Assembly: GCA_045126515.1 (NCBI GenBank)
Contig: JBGVOM010000155.1
Location: 1 to 31,298 of the forward strand
Direction: 5' to 3'
Source of the DNA: RUG11237 sp045126515
GTDB lineage: Bacteria > Bacillota > Clostridia > Lachnospirales > Lachnospiraceae
Length of the DNA: 31,298 bases
Below the pieces are notes generated by a model, which saw only the letters and a program-made list of their open reading frames with translations, was not told the DNA's origin and ran no database searches. The position numbers and the translations under genes were made by a program. This document shows positions 1-7,815 of this stretch, one piece after another (within the stretch, counting starts at the first letter, position 1; each line of letters begins with the position of its first letter).

Positions 1-530
1 ATTTTCCACTCAAAGTATTCGTTTGGAGAAATCTCTCCATTATTTAATTTCGTTTTCATTTCACACCAGTCTGACAAAAAGTCATTTACCAATCCATATT
101 CAAAAGTTAATGCAATGGGTGCACCTGCGCAGTCATAATCATCTTCGTTATAAGTTGGTTTTGCTGTTTCAGAAGGTTTTGATGGTGTCATTGCGGTTAA
201 GTGTATCAAATTACCAGGTGCGGTGTACTCAGGAAATCTTGTCCCTTTTCCACGTGCAGGAAGAGAAGAGGCACTTTCCTCAAGCCAGAAGAGTGTTTCG
301 ATAATATCTTCCGCAGCACCTAAACTGTAGTCAGAGATTGCTTTGTAATTACAGTGCAATGCGTCGGCGAGCTTTTGAATCATATCATCACCCGGAATGC
401 GGGCACCGGTTTCGTATTGAGAGATGCGAACAGACATATTCTTTCCCTCAAAACCGAGAGCACCACCCAGGTCATCCATTGTCATTTTGCGGAATACCCG
501 TATTTTCTTTATTCTTTCACCTATTGTCAT
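1..530 (-). CDS. XRE-family HTH regulator (3' end outside window)
   Basis: Reading the - strand from ATG at 530, the frame stays open to the window edge (176 codons). It begins MTIGERIKKIRVFRKMTMDD and continues with RISQYETGARIPGDDMIQKL, the usual Cro/CI-type helix-turn-helix with its conserved YE.G..P.. recognition segment at residues about 8-62. The rest (about 115 residues seen) is a C-terminal extension rich in acidic residues that I do not recognise. GGAGGG lies 8-13 bases before the ATG, so the start is secure. The gene diverges from the Xis/Int genes, a usual place for a repressor controlling excision or transfer. It could instead belong to flanking chromosome or a neighbouring element. 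No catalytic motif is visible, and the family assignment rests on the HTH alone. Confidence 0.85.
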   Translation of the reverse strand, partial: MTIGERIKKIRVFRKMTMDDLGGALGFEGKNMSVRISQYETGARIPGDDMIQKLADALHCNYKAISDYSLGAAEDIIETLFWLEESASSLPARGKGTRFPEYTAPGNLIHLTAMTPSKPSETAKPTYNEDDYDCAGAPIALTFEYGLVNDFLSDWCEMKTKLNNGEISPNEYFEWK

Positions 531-553
531 AGTGTAGTTCCCTCCATTTAGAT

Positions 554-602
554 GTGTTATGAACTTTTAAATAGAGTATAACACGAAAAAAATAAAATGA
601 AA
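554..602 (-). promoter_or_regulatory. Promoter and inverted-repeat operator for the XRE gene
   Basis: On the - strand a TATACT -10 box (580-575) has a weak TTTCAT -35 (602-597) with 16-base spacing. A perfect 7-bp inverted repeat, GTGTTAT (554-560) and ATAACAC (578-584), overlaps the -10 box and the start of the leader. That is a natural position for autorepression by the XRE protein. The operator role is inference. Confidence 0.45.
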
Positions 603-635
603 AGTTTTTCTATACCCAAATATTAGAAAAACTAC

Positions 636-663
636 TTGACAATTCAATACGACATGGTATAGA
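636..663 (+). promoter_or_regulatory. Sigma-A-type promoter, divergent from the XRE gene
   Basis: TTGACA (636-641), a 16-base spacer and TATAGA (658-663) form a strong promoter pointing towards the Xis/Int genes. Nearby TATAC/GTATA repeats (611-615, 656-660, about 685-698) could be further regulator sites. It is divergent from the XRE gene, so both may be controlled from the 550-700 interval. Confidence 0.6.
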
Positions 664-710
664 ATAATCACAATCTATTTATCTATACTATATGGTATTG
701 GAAAAATTGA

Positions 711-879
711 ATGAGCGATATCGGAATACTAACAGACATTTGCCAGGACCTTTCAAGAAGCGAGCAAATGAAGACACTCCCCTAAGTGGACTGAATACCT
801 CGAGCAGGAGCGGGCGGTATTATCTGAAAAATTCTTTCAGATAATGAGGCAGGTTGGAACACCAGCAGAACCGATATGA
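711..879 (+). pseudogene. Decayed small ORF, probably frameshifted
   Basis: ATG at 711 opens a 24-codon frame (MSDIGILTDICQDLSRSEQM...) that stops at 783-785. The next frame continues without a break as KWTEYLEQERAVLSEKFFQI... to TGA at 877-879. The two parts read like one helical protein of about 56 residues split by a one-base shift near 776-784. A further 19-codon ORF (876-935) overlaps the stop through ATGA. There is no good ribosome binding site before 711. I do not recognise the protein. The interval 880-1040 contains only this short ORF and the leader of the next gene. Confidence 0.35.
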
Positions 880-1040
880 GAACGCCAGCATTTTTGAATG
901 CTATGGAATGTGAACAGTTGGACGGAAAAATCTGATTACAATTCCTACAGACAAATACATAATACAGAATTTATGCAGCAGTTATTGTGACAGTTCATAA
1001 ATCTCTGTATTTAAACATAAGAAGAAGGGAGGCAGAATGC

Positions 1041-1226
1041 ATGAATGAGAAGTTTTTAAAAGTAGATGATGTGATGCAGATACTTGGCATTTCCAAATCG
1101 GCTGCTTATAACATTATGCGACAGTTGAATAATGAACTGAAAGAAAAAGGCTATGCAGTTATTCGTGGCAAGATTAGTCGTAAGTATTTTGAAGAGCGAT
1201 TTTATGGAATGACAGATGCTGTGTAA
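1041..1226 (+). CDS. Excisionase-like small HTH protein
   Basis: A 61-residue protein starting MNEKFLKVDDVMQILGISKS. The segment V.DVMQILGISKSAAYNIMRQLN is a winged-helix/HTH DNA-binding motif of the kind found in excisionases and small regulators next to tyrosine integrases. The start at 1041 is chosen because AGGGAGG (1026-1032) lies 8 bases upstream; the frame is open further upstream without a binding site. The tail ending KISRKYFEERFYG resembles other element-borne HTH proteins whose C-terminus contacts DNA. Its place just before int suggests it sets recombination direction or regulates int. Function is inferred from size, motif and position. Confidence 0.7.
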   Translation: MNEKFLKVDDVMQILGISKSAAYNIMRQLNNELKEKGYAVIRGKISRKYFEERFYGMTDAV

Positions 1227-1250
1227 CAACAAAAAGTATTAGAGTACAAA

Positions 1251-1279
1251 GCTGGCGGGACTTATGATGTCCTACCGGC
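1251..1279 (+). promoter_or_regulatory. Leader hairpin before int
   Basis: GCTGGCGGGAC (1251-1261) can pair with GTCCTACCGGC (1269-1279) over ten positions, counting two G-U pairs, with one mismatch and a 7-base loop. It ends 7 bases before the AAAGGAG of int and could modulate its translation or attenuate read-through from the Xis-like gene. Confidence 0.3.
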
Positions 1280-1302
1280 AATAGGAAAAGGAGATGATGA
1301 AT

Positions 1303-2508
1303 ATGCCAGCATACAAGGATAGTAACACTGGTACCTGGTTCGTCAAATTTTATTGCAAGGACTGGACTGGGGAAAACAAACAGATAAAGAAAAGAGGATT
1401 TGCAACAAAGAGGGAAGCGTTGGATTATGAGCGTAATTATAAGATTCGTCAGGAAAATAATCTGGATATGACATTTGGAGAATTCTGGAAGTTATACACA
1501 GAAGATGTGAAGAATCGGGTTAAGCTCAATACCTGGCTTACGAAGGAACACATTGTGGAGACAAAGATATTGCCGTACTTCAAGAATCTGAAGATGAATG
1601 AGATTACAGCAGGGGATGTGAGAAAGTGGCAGAATGAAATGGTGGGATTTCGATATGAAAATGGTGAGAGTTATTCTCAGACCTACAGAAAAACCATGCA
1701 CAATACGCTGAGTGCAATTTTTAACCATGCCTGCAGGTTTTATAACCTGAAATCAAATCCGGCGAGACAGGCGGGGAACATGGGAAAAGAGGAAAATAAG
1801 GAAATGCTTTTCTGGACTACAGAGGAGTACAAAAAGTTTTCTGATGCAATCGTGGATAAGCCTATATCATTTTATGCATTTGAAATGCTGTATTGGACTG
1901 GAATGAGACTTGGAGAGTTACTTGCTCTTACAACGGAGGATTTTGATTTTGAGAAGAATACAGTTCGTATCAATAAATCGTATCAGAGATTGCAGGGGCA
2001 GGATTTTATTACAACACCCAAGACTCCAAAAAGCAATCGAACGATAAAACTACCGAAGTTTTTGTCAGATGAGATGCAGGATTATTTTGCAATGCTTTAT
2101 GATCAGGAACCTACAGACAGAATCTTTCAGGTGACGAAGAGTTTTCTTCACCACGAGATGGAGAGAGGCTCAAAGCTTGCAGGGGTAAAGAAGATAAGAA
2201 TTCATGACCTCAGGCATTCACACATTTCACATTTGATTGACCTAGGATTTTCAGCTGTGGCAATCGCTGACAGAGTTGGTCATGAGAGTATAGATATCAC
2301 GTATCGCTACTCACATTTATTTCCATCAAAACAGGTGGCTATGGCAGATAAATTGGATGAGGTCAATGCAAGCTATGAGGATGGCGTGCAAGATGAAGTG
2401 GCGGAAGATGTTGCGGTAAATGAGATTATGGAAGAAAAAGCAACGTCGAAAGAATCAATCGAGAACGATAATAAGATTCTTAATATACAAAAGTATCTTG
2501 CAGGATAA
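1303..2508 (+). CDS. int: Tyrosine recombinase (element integrase)
   Basis: A site-specific tyrosine recombinase of the Tn916/phage-integrase type that should insert and excise the element. The N-terminus (NTGTWFVKFYCKDW) is an AP2-like arm-binding domain. A SAM-like core-binding domain (FGEFWKLYTEDVKNRVKLNT) follows, then the catalytic domain. The active-site set is visible: Arg in TGMRLGELLAL, HDLRHSHISHL (HxxR), GHESIDITYRYSHL (His and nucleophile Tyr). The acidic C-terminal tail after the tyrosine is longer than usual. Three ATGs compete at 1294-1303. AAAGGAG at 1287-1293 abuts the first two, so 1303 (MPAYKDSNTG), 9 bases downstream, is the likely start. att sites cannot be located from one window. 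Confidence 0.93.
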   Translation: MPAYKDSNTGTWFVKFYCKDWTGENKQIKKRGFATKREALDYERNYKIRQENNLDMTFGEFWKLYTEDVKNRVKLNTWLTKEHIVETKILPYFKNLKMNEITAGDVRKWQNEMVGFRYENGESYSQTYRKTMHNTLSAIFNHACRFYNLKSNPARQAGNMGKEENKEMLFWTTEEYKKFSDAIVDKPISFYAFEMLYWTGMRLGELLALTTEDFDFEKNTVRINKSYQRLQGQDFITTPKTPKSNRTIKLPKFLSDEMQDYFAMLYDQEPTDRIFQVTKSFLHHEMERGSKLAGVKKIRIHDLRHSHISHLIDLGFSAVAIADRVGHESIDITYRYSHLFPSKQVAMADKLDEVNASYEDGVQDEVAEDVAVNEIMEEKATSKESIENDNKILNIQKYLAG

Positions 2509-2514
2509 AAACAA

Positions 2515-2534
2515 GGGGATGTGGTGGCATCCCC
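2515..2534 (+). promoter_or_regulatory. Hairpin between int and the next gene
   Basis: GGGGATG (2515-2521) and CATCCCC (2528-2534) form a 7-bp stem with a TGGTGG loop. There is no U-run, so it is not a convincing terminator. It sits just upstream of the ribosome binding site at 2539-2544. Confidence 0.35.
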
Positions 2535-2553
2535 CGGGTAGGAGATGGTTCAA

Positions 2554-2877
2554 ATGAGCGAAAAGAGATTAGATGCAAAAAACAGATGGAGAAATGTGGT
2601 GGTAGCATTTCGCATGTCACCGGAGGAAGCACAGGAACTTAATGTGAAAGTTGCGTTAAGTGGTCTTTCCAAGCAGGACTATATTATTCAGTGCTTATTA
2701 AAGCATGAAGTGAGAGTGGTTGCAGGAAAGAAGGTTGCAAGAAAAATGGAAATGTATCTTGAAGCGATGCTGGAAGAATTGCAGTTTTTGCAGGATGAAA
2801 ATATGAGCAACATTGATTTTGATGAGATGCTCATGCCTTCGAAGCATATTTTAACAATTTTAAAAGAAACGGACTAG
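2554..2877 (+). CDS. Small relaxosome/CopG-like accessory protein
   Basis: A 107-residue basic protein. The segment NVVVAFRMSPEEAQELNVKV followed by SGLSKQDYIIQCLL resembles a ribbon-helix-helix: a beta strand, then helix-turn-helix with S-K-Q-DYI. This is the architecture of MobC-like and plasmid partition regulators. The C-terminal half is helical and acidic. ATG 2554 is preferred over 2545 because TAGGAG (2539-2544) directly abuts the latter. It lies between the integrase and the TnpV-like gene, a common position in Lachnospiraceae mobilisable elements. The exact DNA target is unknown. It is unlikely to duplicate the true MobC at 5186. Confidence 0.6.
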   Translation: MSEKRLDAKNRWRNVVVAFRMSPEEAQELNVKVALSGLSKQDYIIQCLLKHEVRVVAGKKVARKMEMYLEAMLEELQFLQDENMSNIDFDEMLMPSKHILTILKETD

Positions 2878-2894
2878 AAAGGATTGGTGGTTAT

Positions 2895-3332
2895 ATGAAT
2901 ACAACAGAAACTGATGAAATGACATTTTTTGAAAAGAATGGAATCAGGTACGAACAGAGAGGAGATTTTTTATATCCTGTTCTTGGAGCAAGTGACAATG
3001 CAACAATTACAGGTGTTGGCAAGTATGGAACACTGTGGATGACATGGTTGTTTGAGTTGGACAGAAGACTCCATCGGAAGTATCTGTTAGGGGGAACATT
3101 GATTGAAAAAGCTATGGAATTTCAGGAGTATGCCTGTGAACTTGAGAATGAAATAATTAATGCGACAGGAATTTCACTTGGTTCAACAGATGATTATTTG
3201 TCGGTGCTTGCGCAGCAGAGACAGAGATGGGAAGCGGCACAGGAAATAATTACCCACGATGGACGTGTTGCAATTATTAAAAATAAAGAGCTTCGTGAAA
3301 AAGAAATAAAGAAAAGATTGGAGGAAGCGTGA
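2895..3332 (+). CDS. TnpV-like transposon-encoded protein
   Basis: A 145-residue protein with RYEQRGDFLYPVLG near the N-terminus, then GVGKYGTLWMTWLFELDRRL and a helical region ending in QRQRWEAAQEI. The pattern 'GxxLYPxL ... IGKYG..R..YL..H ... L' and overall size match the TnpV family common on clostridial transposons. The biochemical role of that family is not established. AAAGGAT lies upstream of ATG 2895. It is in tight series with the next gene, separated by one base, so co-transcription and coupling are likely. Family assignment is by motif memory only. Confidence 0.55.
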   Translation: MNTTETDEMTFFEKNGIRYEQRGDFLYPVLGASDNATITGVGKYGTLWMTWLFELDRRLHRKYLLGGTLIEKAMEFQEYACELENEIINATGISLGSTDDYLSVLAQQRQRWEAAQEIITHDGRVAIIKNKELREKEIKKRLEEA

Positions 3333-3333
3333 T

Positions 3334-4272
3334 ATGAGAGAACTTAGAATTGACGGAACTTTGATTTTAGCTGTGGATCATGGTTATGGAAATATAAAAA
3401 TAGCTAATACAGTATTCAGCAATGGATTTGTGGAGAGAGATACAGAGCCTGTAATGAGCACAGATTATTTGTATTATGGCGGGAAATATTATGTGCTGGA
3501 CCAGGGGCATAAAAATTATACGAAAGAAAAAGTGATGGACAATGATTTTTACATCCTCACTGTTGCAGCAATTGCAAAGGAACTGTACCTGAGAAATGTT
3601 AGATGTGAGAAAATTCACTTGGCAGTGGGAGTGCCGCTTAAATGGATGGATTCACAAAAGGAGTCCTTTCAGGCATATATGCTTCAAAATTCTGAAATTA
3701 GATTTGTATATAAAGGCAGAATATTTGAAGTGGAAATTGCAGGTTGTAGTGTTATGCCACAATGTTATGCTGCGGTTGCGGAGATTCTTCCAGAATTCAA
3801 AGGTTTGAACATGATTGTAGACATTGGGAATGGAACGATGAATGCCATGTTCTTACAAGATGGCAGACCGGTAGAGAATAAAATGTGGACAGAGTTGTTT
3901 GGGGTGCGACAGTGTGCCTTGAAAATTCATCAGACGTTATTAGACAAGTTTCAAGAAGATGTGCCGGATTCAATCATCAACACATTTTTAATGAATCGTA
4001 TGGCAGATATTGATCCGGAATATGAATATTGGATGGAGACAACAGCGAAGGAATATGTGAGGGAGTTGACTGCAAAGATATTTGATTTTGGATACAACGA
4101 AAAGACAATGAAAATGTATGTCTTGGGCGGAGGAGCAAAGCTTTTGGAACATTTCAGCACATTTGACAGAAGCAGAATCACATTCAACTTTGACATCAAT
4201 GCAAATGCAAAGGGCTATGAGTATTTCTGTTATGTGGCATTGAAAAAGAAGAAACTTGGAATTGCCGGATAA
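3334..4272 (+). CDS. ParM/StbA-like actin-fold ATPase
   Basis: A 312-residue actin-like ATPase expected to polymerise and separate copies of the element after replication or excision. The actin fold's nucleotide motifs are visible: phosphate-1 LAVDHGYGNIKIAN (residues about 11-25), phosphate-2 MIVDIGNGTMNAMF (about 164-178) and the adenosine motif YVLGGGAKLLEHF near the C-terminus. GGAGG precedes ATG 3334, one base after the stop of the TnpV-like gene. The following small gene looks like its DNA-binding adaptor, and a repeat cluster after that looks like a centromere. Together they would form a type II partition cassette. ParM homologues are known on integrative elements, where they may stabilise the excised circle. 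Confidence 0.85.
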   Translation: MRELRIDGTLILAVDHGYGNIKIANTVFSNGFVERDTEPVMSTDYLYYGGKYYVLDQGHKNYTKEKVMDNDFYILTVAAIAKELYLRNVRCEKIHLAVGVPLKWMDSQKESFQAYMLQNSEIRFVYKGRIFEVEIAGCSVMPQCYAAVAEILPEFKGLNMIVDIGNGTMNAMFLQDGRPVENKMWTELFGVRQCALKIHQTLLDKFQEDVPDSIINTFLMNRMADIDPEYEYWMETTAKEYVRELTAKIFDFGYNEKTMKMYVLGGGAKLLEHFSTFDRSRITFNFDINANAKGYEYFCYVALKKKKLGIAG

Positions 4273-4297
4273 CTGAGAAGTGAGGGCAGGTGAGACA

Positions 4298-4747
4298 ATG
4301 AAGAAGAAAGAACAGAAAATTGTCAGATTCTATTCAGATAATCCTGAGCATCGAAAGGCGTTTGACATTCTCCAGAAAATTAATGCTGAAAAACATTCTT
4401 CCATACAGGATTTCATAATTTCAGCAATCAACCTTCTTGGAGATATGGAACTAAATGAAGAATGCCCGAATGTTGACAGGAAGGATTGGGAAGAACCGCT
4501 TATTGAAAGAATAGCTAAGGCGGTTGAAACAATCATTGATGAAAAGCTTTCTCAGATGATTGCATCGTACCTTCTTGGAATCAAAACAGGTCAAAGTTTA
4601 AATCCTTTGCCTGCTTCTGACTTACCATCACCAAATGTAATGTCTGCTGCTGAAAGAGTAGCGAAAGAAGTCGGTGAGAATGAAAATGACATGGAAAAAG
4701 ATGTTGAAGCAAATGACATGCTGGATTTGGATAGTTTTTTCTCGTGA
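4298..4747 (+). CDS. Probable ParR-like centromere-binding adaptor
   Basis: A 149-residue protein. The N-terminal segment KIVRFYSDNPEHRKAFDILQ, followed by SSIQDFIISAINLL, reads as a ribbon-helix-helix (beta strand, helix, turn, helix), the DNA-binding fold of ParR. The C-terminal part is acidic and ends DMLDLDSFFS; in ParR proteins a C-terminal peptide docks onto the ParM filament. AGGTGAG (4289-4295) supports ATG 4298; the GTG at 4280 lacks a site. It follows the ParM-like gene by 25 bases, and its stop codon is part of the first octamer of the repeat cluster. The ParR assignment rests on context and fold pattern, not a diagnostic motif. Confidence 0.6.
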   Translation: MKKKEQKIVRFYSDNPEHRKAFDILQKINAEKHSSIQDFIISAINLLGDMELNEECPNVDRKDWEEPLIERIAKAVETIIDEKLSQMIASYLLGIKTGQSLNPLPASDLPSPNVMSAAERVAKEVGENENDMEKDVEANDMLDLDSFFS

Positions 4748-4889
4748 TAGCATGGCTACTATCACAATCAGGTGAAATGATATCAAAACTAGCACTTATG
4801 ATAGCAAAGAAAACTGAAATGGTGTAGTGCTATCAAAAAGTGCCGGAAAGATATCAATATCATAATATCTGCTATCAAGTGTGATAGCA
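4745..4889. repeat. TGATAGCA/TGCTATCA octamer cluster: candidate parC centromere
   Basis: Exact octamers TGATAGCA occur at 4745-4752, 4799-4806 and 4882-4889. The inverse TGCTATCA occurs at 4828-4835 and 4870-4877. Related forms are TGATATCA (4778-4785), GATATCA (4850-4856) and CTACTATCA (4755-4763). The last pair is a perfect inverted repeat, TGCTATCA-AGTG-TGATAGCA (4870-4889). Such a repeat cluster next to a ParM/ParR pair is what a centromere-like site looks like; an iteron-type origin is the alternative. Confidence 0.65.
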
Positions 4890-4937
4890 GTAAAATATAT
4901 CGGGTGCAGGTGCTCCTGCCAAGACGGAAAATGATGT

Positions 4938-4964
4938 AAACGCTGAGGGCGTTTATATATTTTT
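4938..4964 (+). terminator. Intrinsic terminator after the partition cassette
   Basis: AAACGC (4938-4943), loop TGAGG, GCGTTT (4949-4954), then ATATA and a run of five T (4960-4964). This is a rho-independent terminator for the int-parM-parR transcript and insulates the mobilisation genes. Confidence 0.6.
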
Positions 4965-5089
4965 CGGGAAAAGGTCCGACCTTTTCCGCATCTTGCAAAA
5001 GCAGTGAACACTACGAATTTCATGCTTGCATGAGAATGAGTAGTGTGAACGCCAAACACACCGAGCATAAAATGCGAGGTGCAAAACCT
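4965..5089. other. Candidate oriT region
   Basis: The stretch directly upstream of mobC and the relaxase is rich in inverted repeats. There is a perfect 9-bp stem GGAAAAGGT (4967-4975) / ACCTTTTCC (4979-4987) with a CCG loop. There is also a 7-bp pair ACACTAC (5008-5014) / GTAGTGT (5040-5046), and TGCAAAA occurs twice (about 4994 and 5079). oriT in MobC/relaxase elements usually lies here. No nick-site consensus was matched, so the exact position is not claimed. Confidence 0.45.
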
Positions 5090-5134
5090 ATGAACACAAC
5101 TTTTAGAAAGGATGAAAAGCAATGGGACAGATAA
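5090..5134 (+). CDS. Short leader ORF upstream of mobC
   Basis: MNTTFRKDEKQWDR, 14 codons, with GAGGTG 7 bases upstream of ATG. Its stop overlaps a second leader ORF, so ribosomes could be handed along towards mobC. It may be only a translational leader. Confidence 0.3.
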   Translation: MNTTFRKDEKQWDR

Positions 5135-5217
5135 AAAGAAATTGGTTTAAGACAACTTTTTTAAAACACGAAAGGGGATTTGATTATGGCAGAAGGAAAG
5201 AGAAGATACAAGTCTGA
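5122..5217 (+). CDS. Second short leader ORF overlapping mobC start
   Basis: A 31-codon ORF (MGQIKRNWFKTTFLKHERGF...) with AAAGGAT about 11 bases upstream. It is basic and overlaps the first 32 bases of mobC in another frame. Translation through it would cross the mobC ribosome binding site, so it may couple or dampen mobC expression. No family recognised. Confidence 0.3.
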   Translation: MGQIKRNWFKTTFLKHERGFDYGRRKEKIQV

Positions 5218-5548
5218 TAGGAAAGACTATAAGATTTCGGTGAAACTGTCGGAGAAGGATATGGATATTCTGGATGTAGCAGTTAGAAAAAGTGGAAAGA
5301 CTGTAAGTGAATATGTGAGGGAATTGATTCGGTTAGGTGGCAATGTTGACTTCCGATATCCAGAGGACAGGGCAAGAGTTATCAGGATTTTTTCTGGTAT
5401 CGCAAATAATATCAATCAGGCAGTTAGACTTGGAAATACACAAGGAGAACTGTACTTCAGCGATATCGATAAGTTGCAGAGAAGTCTTGATGAAATCAAA
5501 AGCTTATTCAGGGAGGTGCTGGAGACATGGCGATTACAAAGATCCTGA
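5186..5548 (+). CDS. mobC: MobC-type relaxosome protein
   Basis: A 120-residue protein. KISVKLSEKDMDILDVAVRK followed by SGKTVSEYVRELI is a ribbon-helix-helix. The RIFSGIANNINQAVRLGN segment is the typical MobC C-terminal motif (IANNINQ.A...N). It binds oriT and helps the relaxase melt and nick the DNA. AAAGGGG (5171-5177) supports ATG 5186. Its 3' end overlaps the relaxase start by 22 bases, the usual coupled arrangement. It appears intact even though the relaxase is interrupted. Confidence 0.88.
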   Translation: MAEGKRRYKSDRKDYKISVKLSEKDMDILDVAVRKSGKTVSEYVRELIRLGGNVDFRYPEDRARVIRIFSGIANNINQAVRLGNTQGELYFSDIDKLQRSLDEIKSLFREVLETWRLQRS

Positions 5549-7620
5549 ATATAAAGGAATCAAAAGGAAGAAATCCGGTATCACATCTAGAAAATGCTTT
5601 GCAGTATATCCAAAATCCAGACAAGACAGAAGAATGTGTTTTGGTGGGCAGTATCAACTGCCTGCCGGATACTGCATTTGAGCAAATGGTAGAAACAAAG
5701 AATATATTTCACAAGACAGGTAACAGACAGGGGTATCATGTGATTATTTCTTTCTCACCTGAGGAGAAAGTTTCGGCAGAACAGGCGATGTATGTGCTGG
5801 AACATTTTGCGAAGGATGTACTTGGGGATGATTATGAAGCTGTATTTGCGGTTCATACAGACAGGGAACACATGCACGGTCATTTGATATAGAACAGTGT
5901 AAGTGTAACAACCGGGAAAAAGTATAATTCACCTAAAGGAAACTGGAAAAATCATTTGCAACCGATTACCAATAAGTATTGCAAAGAGCTGGGTCTTGGT
6001 ATTACTCCAGCAGAATATAGCAAGAATCCAAAGAACATCAGCAGGGATAAATGGGAAAAAGAAATGTCAATGAAAGAAGTTATCCTGCGTGACGCACAGA
6101 TGTGTGCTTATGCCGCCGGAAATGTGGAACACTTCAAATATCTGATGAGAAGCCTAGGCTATATATTTAAGTCAGGTGCGTGGATGGAGGTGCAGGCTCC
6201 GGGATACAGATATTATCACAGCCTTGCTAAAATGGATGAAATGTTTTCAGAAAATAAGATTAGATATTATGTAGATATGCCTTGGATGGTGCATCCGCAT
6301 TTTTATTCTAAGAATATTCGGTACTTGAAACACACAAATCTTTCAGAGTTTCAGAAGAAATACTATGCCAAGATGTATCGACTTCGTATCGTGGAGCAGA
6401 ACAGATTTAAAGTTAATGCGGTAAAGTATGCGGAGGATTTGAAAAGATTTCATCAGTTGCAGGATGAGTATTTGATGCTGGTGGATAATAATATCAGAGA
6501 TTTTTCTGATTTACTGGATTATAGAAGTGAACAGGAAAAGAAAATGAAGGAGATTGATGACAGGCAGCATGAGATTTATAGACTTAGTTCCAGTAAAAAG
6601 CGAGCAATCAAGACTGATGAACAATATCGGGATTATCAGTTGTGGCATATGGATATGCAGAAAGAGCTGGATTTGCTGAAGCAACAGAAGAAAGATGCTA
6701 AAAAGCAGATTGGTCTGGTGGATATGGCAATAAAGGAAAATCTGTATACTGCATATCATGATGTGCCAGAGATGGAAGAATTGGTTGGGGATAATGAGAT
6801 AGTGATACCTCAGATGGAAGAAGCTGTGGCTTGTAATGTACAAATAGATGAGGTTGTTGCGCTGGAAGTGGAAAGAGCGGATGTAAGTGTTTCTGTTGTA
6901 GATACAATACATCGGGAGAAAAAACAGGAGAAGGATGCTTCGGAAGATGTGTGTGTTGATGCCTTAGAGTATGTCGAAAAGGCGAGGGATGGTGAAACTA
7001 CTATTGATGTGCCTGTACAGAAATATTGTGGAGCTGATTTGAAAGAATCATACGAAAATAATACAGATGATATGTATCGCAGTAAATCGGAGCCTGCAAT
7101 GGACATGGAAGTGGTAGTGGCTGAGACGAATGTAAAAGATAAATCATTTTATTCGTATGCAGATTATCATGTCAGTACTGATGAGGAGAAGGTACGAATG
7201 GTAGGTGTTACTGGAAACGATGATGTACTGGCAGTATATGAGAAATTGAATAGCTTCTTTAAGCAAATTGGTCACGAAGCTGATTTTGACAGGCTGTATG
7301 AGGAATCAAAGCGTTTAGTAGATGCTGTTAAAAAGAATGTTGTGGCAGATAAGGCAGAAAAGGTAGCAAGAGAACTTTTGGCTTGTGGTCCATATAAGTA
7401 CCTGAAGACGTCGGTGAAAGCAGATGCTTTTAAGTTCGATGTAAGTGATGCTGGTGGAAATTTGAAGCTTTTTATGAGTGTGCTGGATAAATTGGGGGTG
7501 AAACTTGATGGGAATCAACTGTATGAGGAATATCAGAAAATTTATGATGAGACAGTAAGCGGGAATGAGAGGCATGAGATGGAACAGGAGAAGCAGTGGA
7601 GTAGGGGCAGAGGGAGATAA
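5527..7620 (+). pseudogene. MobP-type relaxase interrupted by one in-frame TAG
   Basis: Reading through one stop gives a 697-codon relaxase. The N-terminal nuclease domain begins MAITKILNIKESKGRNPVSH. The catalytic metal-binding motif is HTDREHMHGHLI (residues about 110-121), and the canonical NSVS with a glycine follows immediately. Between HLI and NSVS stands TAG (5890-5892); the frame is otherwise unbroken to 7620. The downstream part carries the relaxase C-terminus, a long coiled/acidic region with many Lys/Glu, and a short helical tail. The relaxase would nick oriT and attach to the DNA end. With the stop, only a 121-residue fragment lacking the NSV segment is made, unless the codon is suppressed. 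It overlaps mobC by 22 bases with GGGAGG upstream. No other damage is seen, suggesting a recent mutation, a sequencing error or readthrough. Confidence 0.85.
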
Positions 7621-7736
7621 TTCCTCTGTCTATTTCATGAACTATTATGATGGTTTTGGATTACATTATTGAAGAGAAAGAAGAGAAAGAGGTAAAATAA
7701 AGCATATTTTGAATTTCGAGAAGTCAAAAGTTCTAA

Positions 7737-7765
7737 TTGTAAATATGAAAGATAGATGATATAAT
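7737..7765 (+). promoter_or_regulatory. Promoter of the type I R-M operon
   Basis: TTGTAA (7737-7742), 17 bases, TATAAT (7760-7765), about 45 bases before the regulator's ATG. It starts the regulator-hsdM-hsdS transcript. The 7621-7736 gap holds a purine-rich GAAGAGAAAGA repeat and no gene. Confidence 0.65.
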
Positions 7766-7815
7766 TATTTTTGAGAAAAAAGGACTATTTGGCGTGAAAA
7801 ATCGGAGGAAAGAAC

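Noticed and set aside
23..551. Plus-strand ORFs (93, 64 and 65 aa) at the left end
   Set aside because: They lie opposite the XRE regulator, which has a clear HTH and ribosome binding site on the - strand. They are shadows.
4796..5122. 108-aa minus-strand ORF across the parC/oriT-like region
   Set aside because: It overlaps repeats, a terminator and a hairpin, has no clear ribosome site and reads as low-complexity non-protein sequence.
5890..5892. Pyrrolysine insertion at the relaxase TAG
   Set aside because: Several other genes in the window end in TAG, and no pylT/pylS is visible. Point mutation, sequencing error or ordinary suppression is simpler.
6511..7106. Minus-strand ORFs inside the relaxase
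   Set aside because: They mirror the relaxase codons, have no ribosome sites and their composition is not protein-like.
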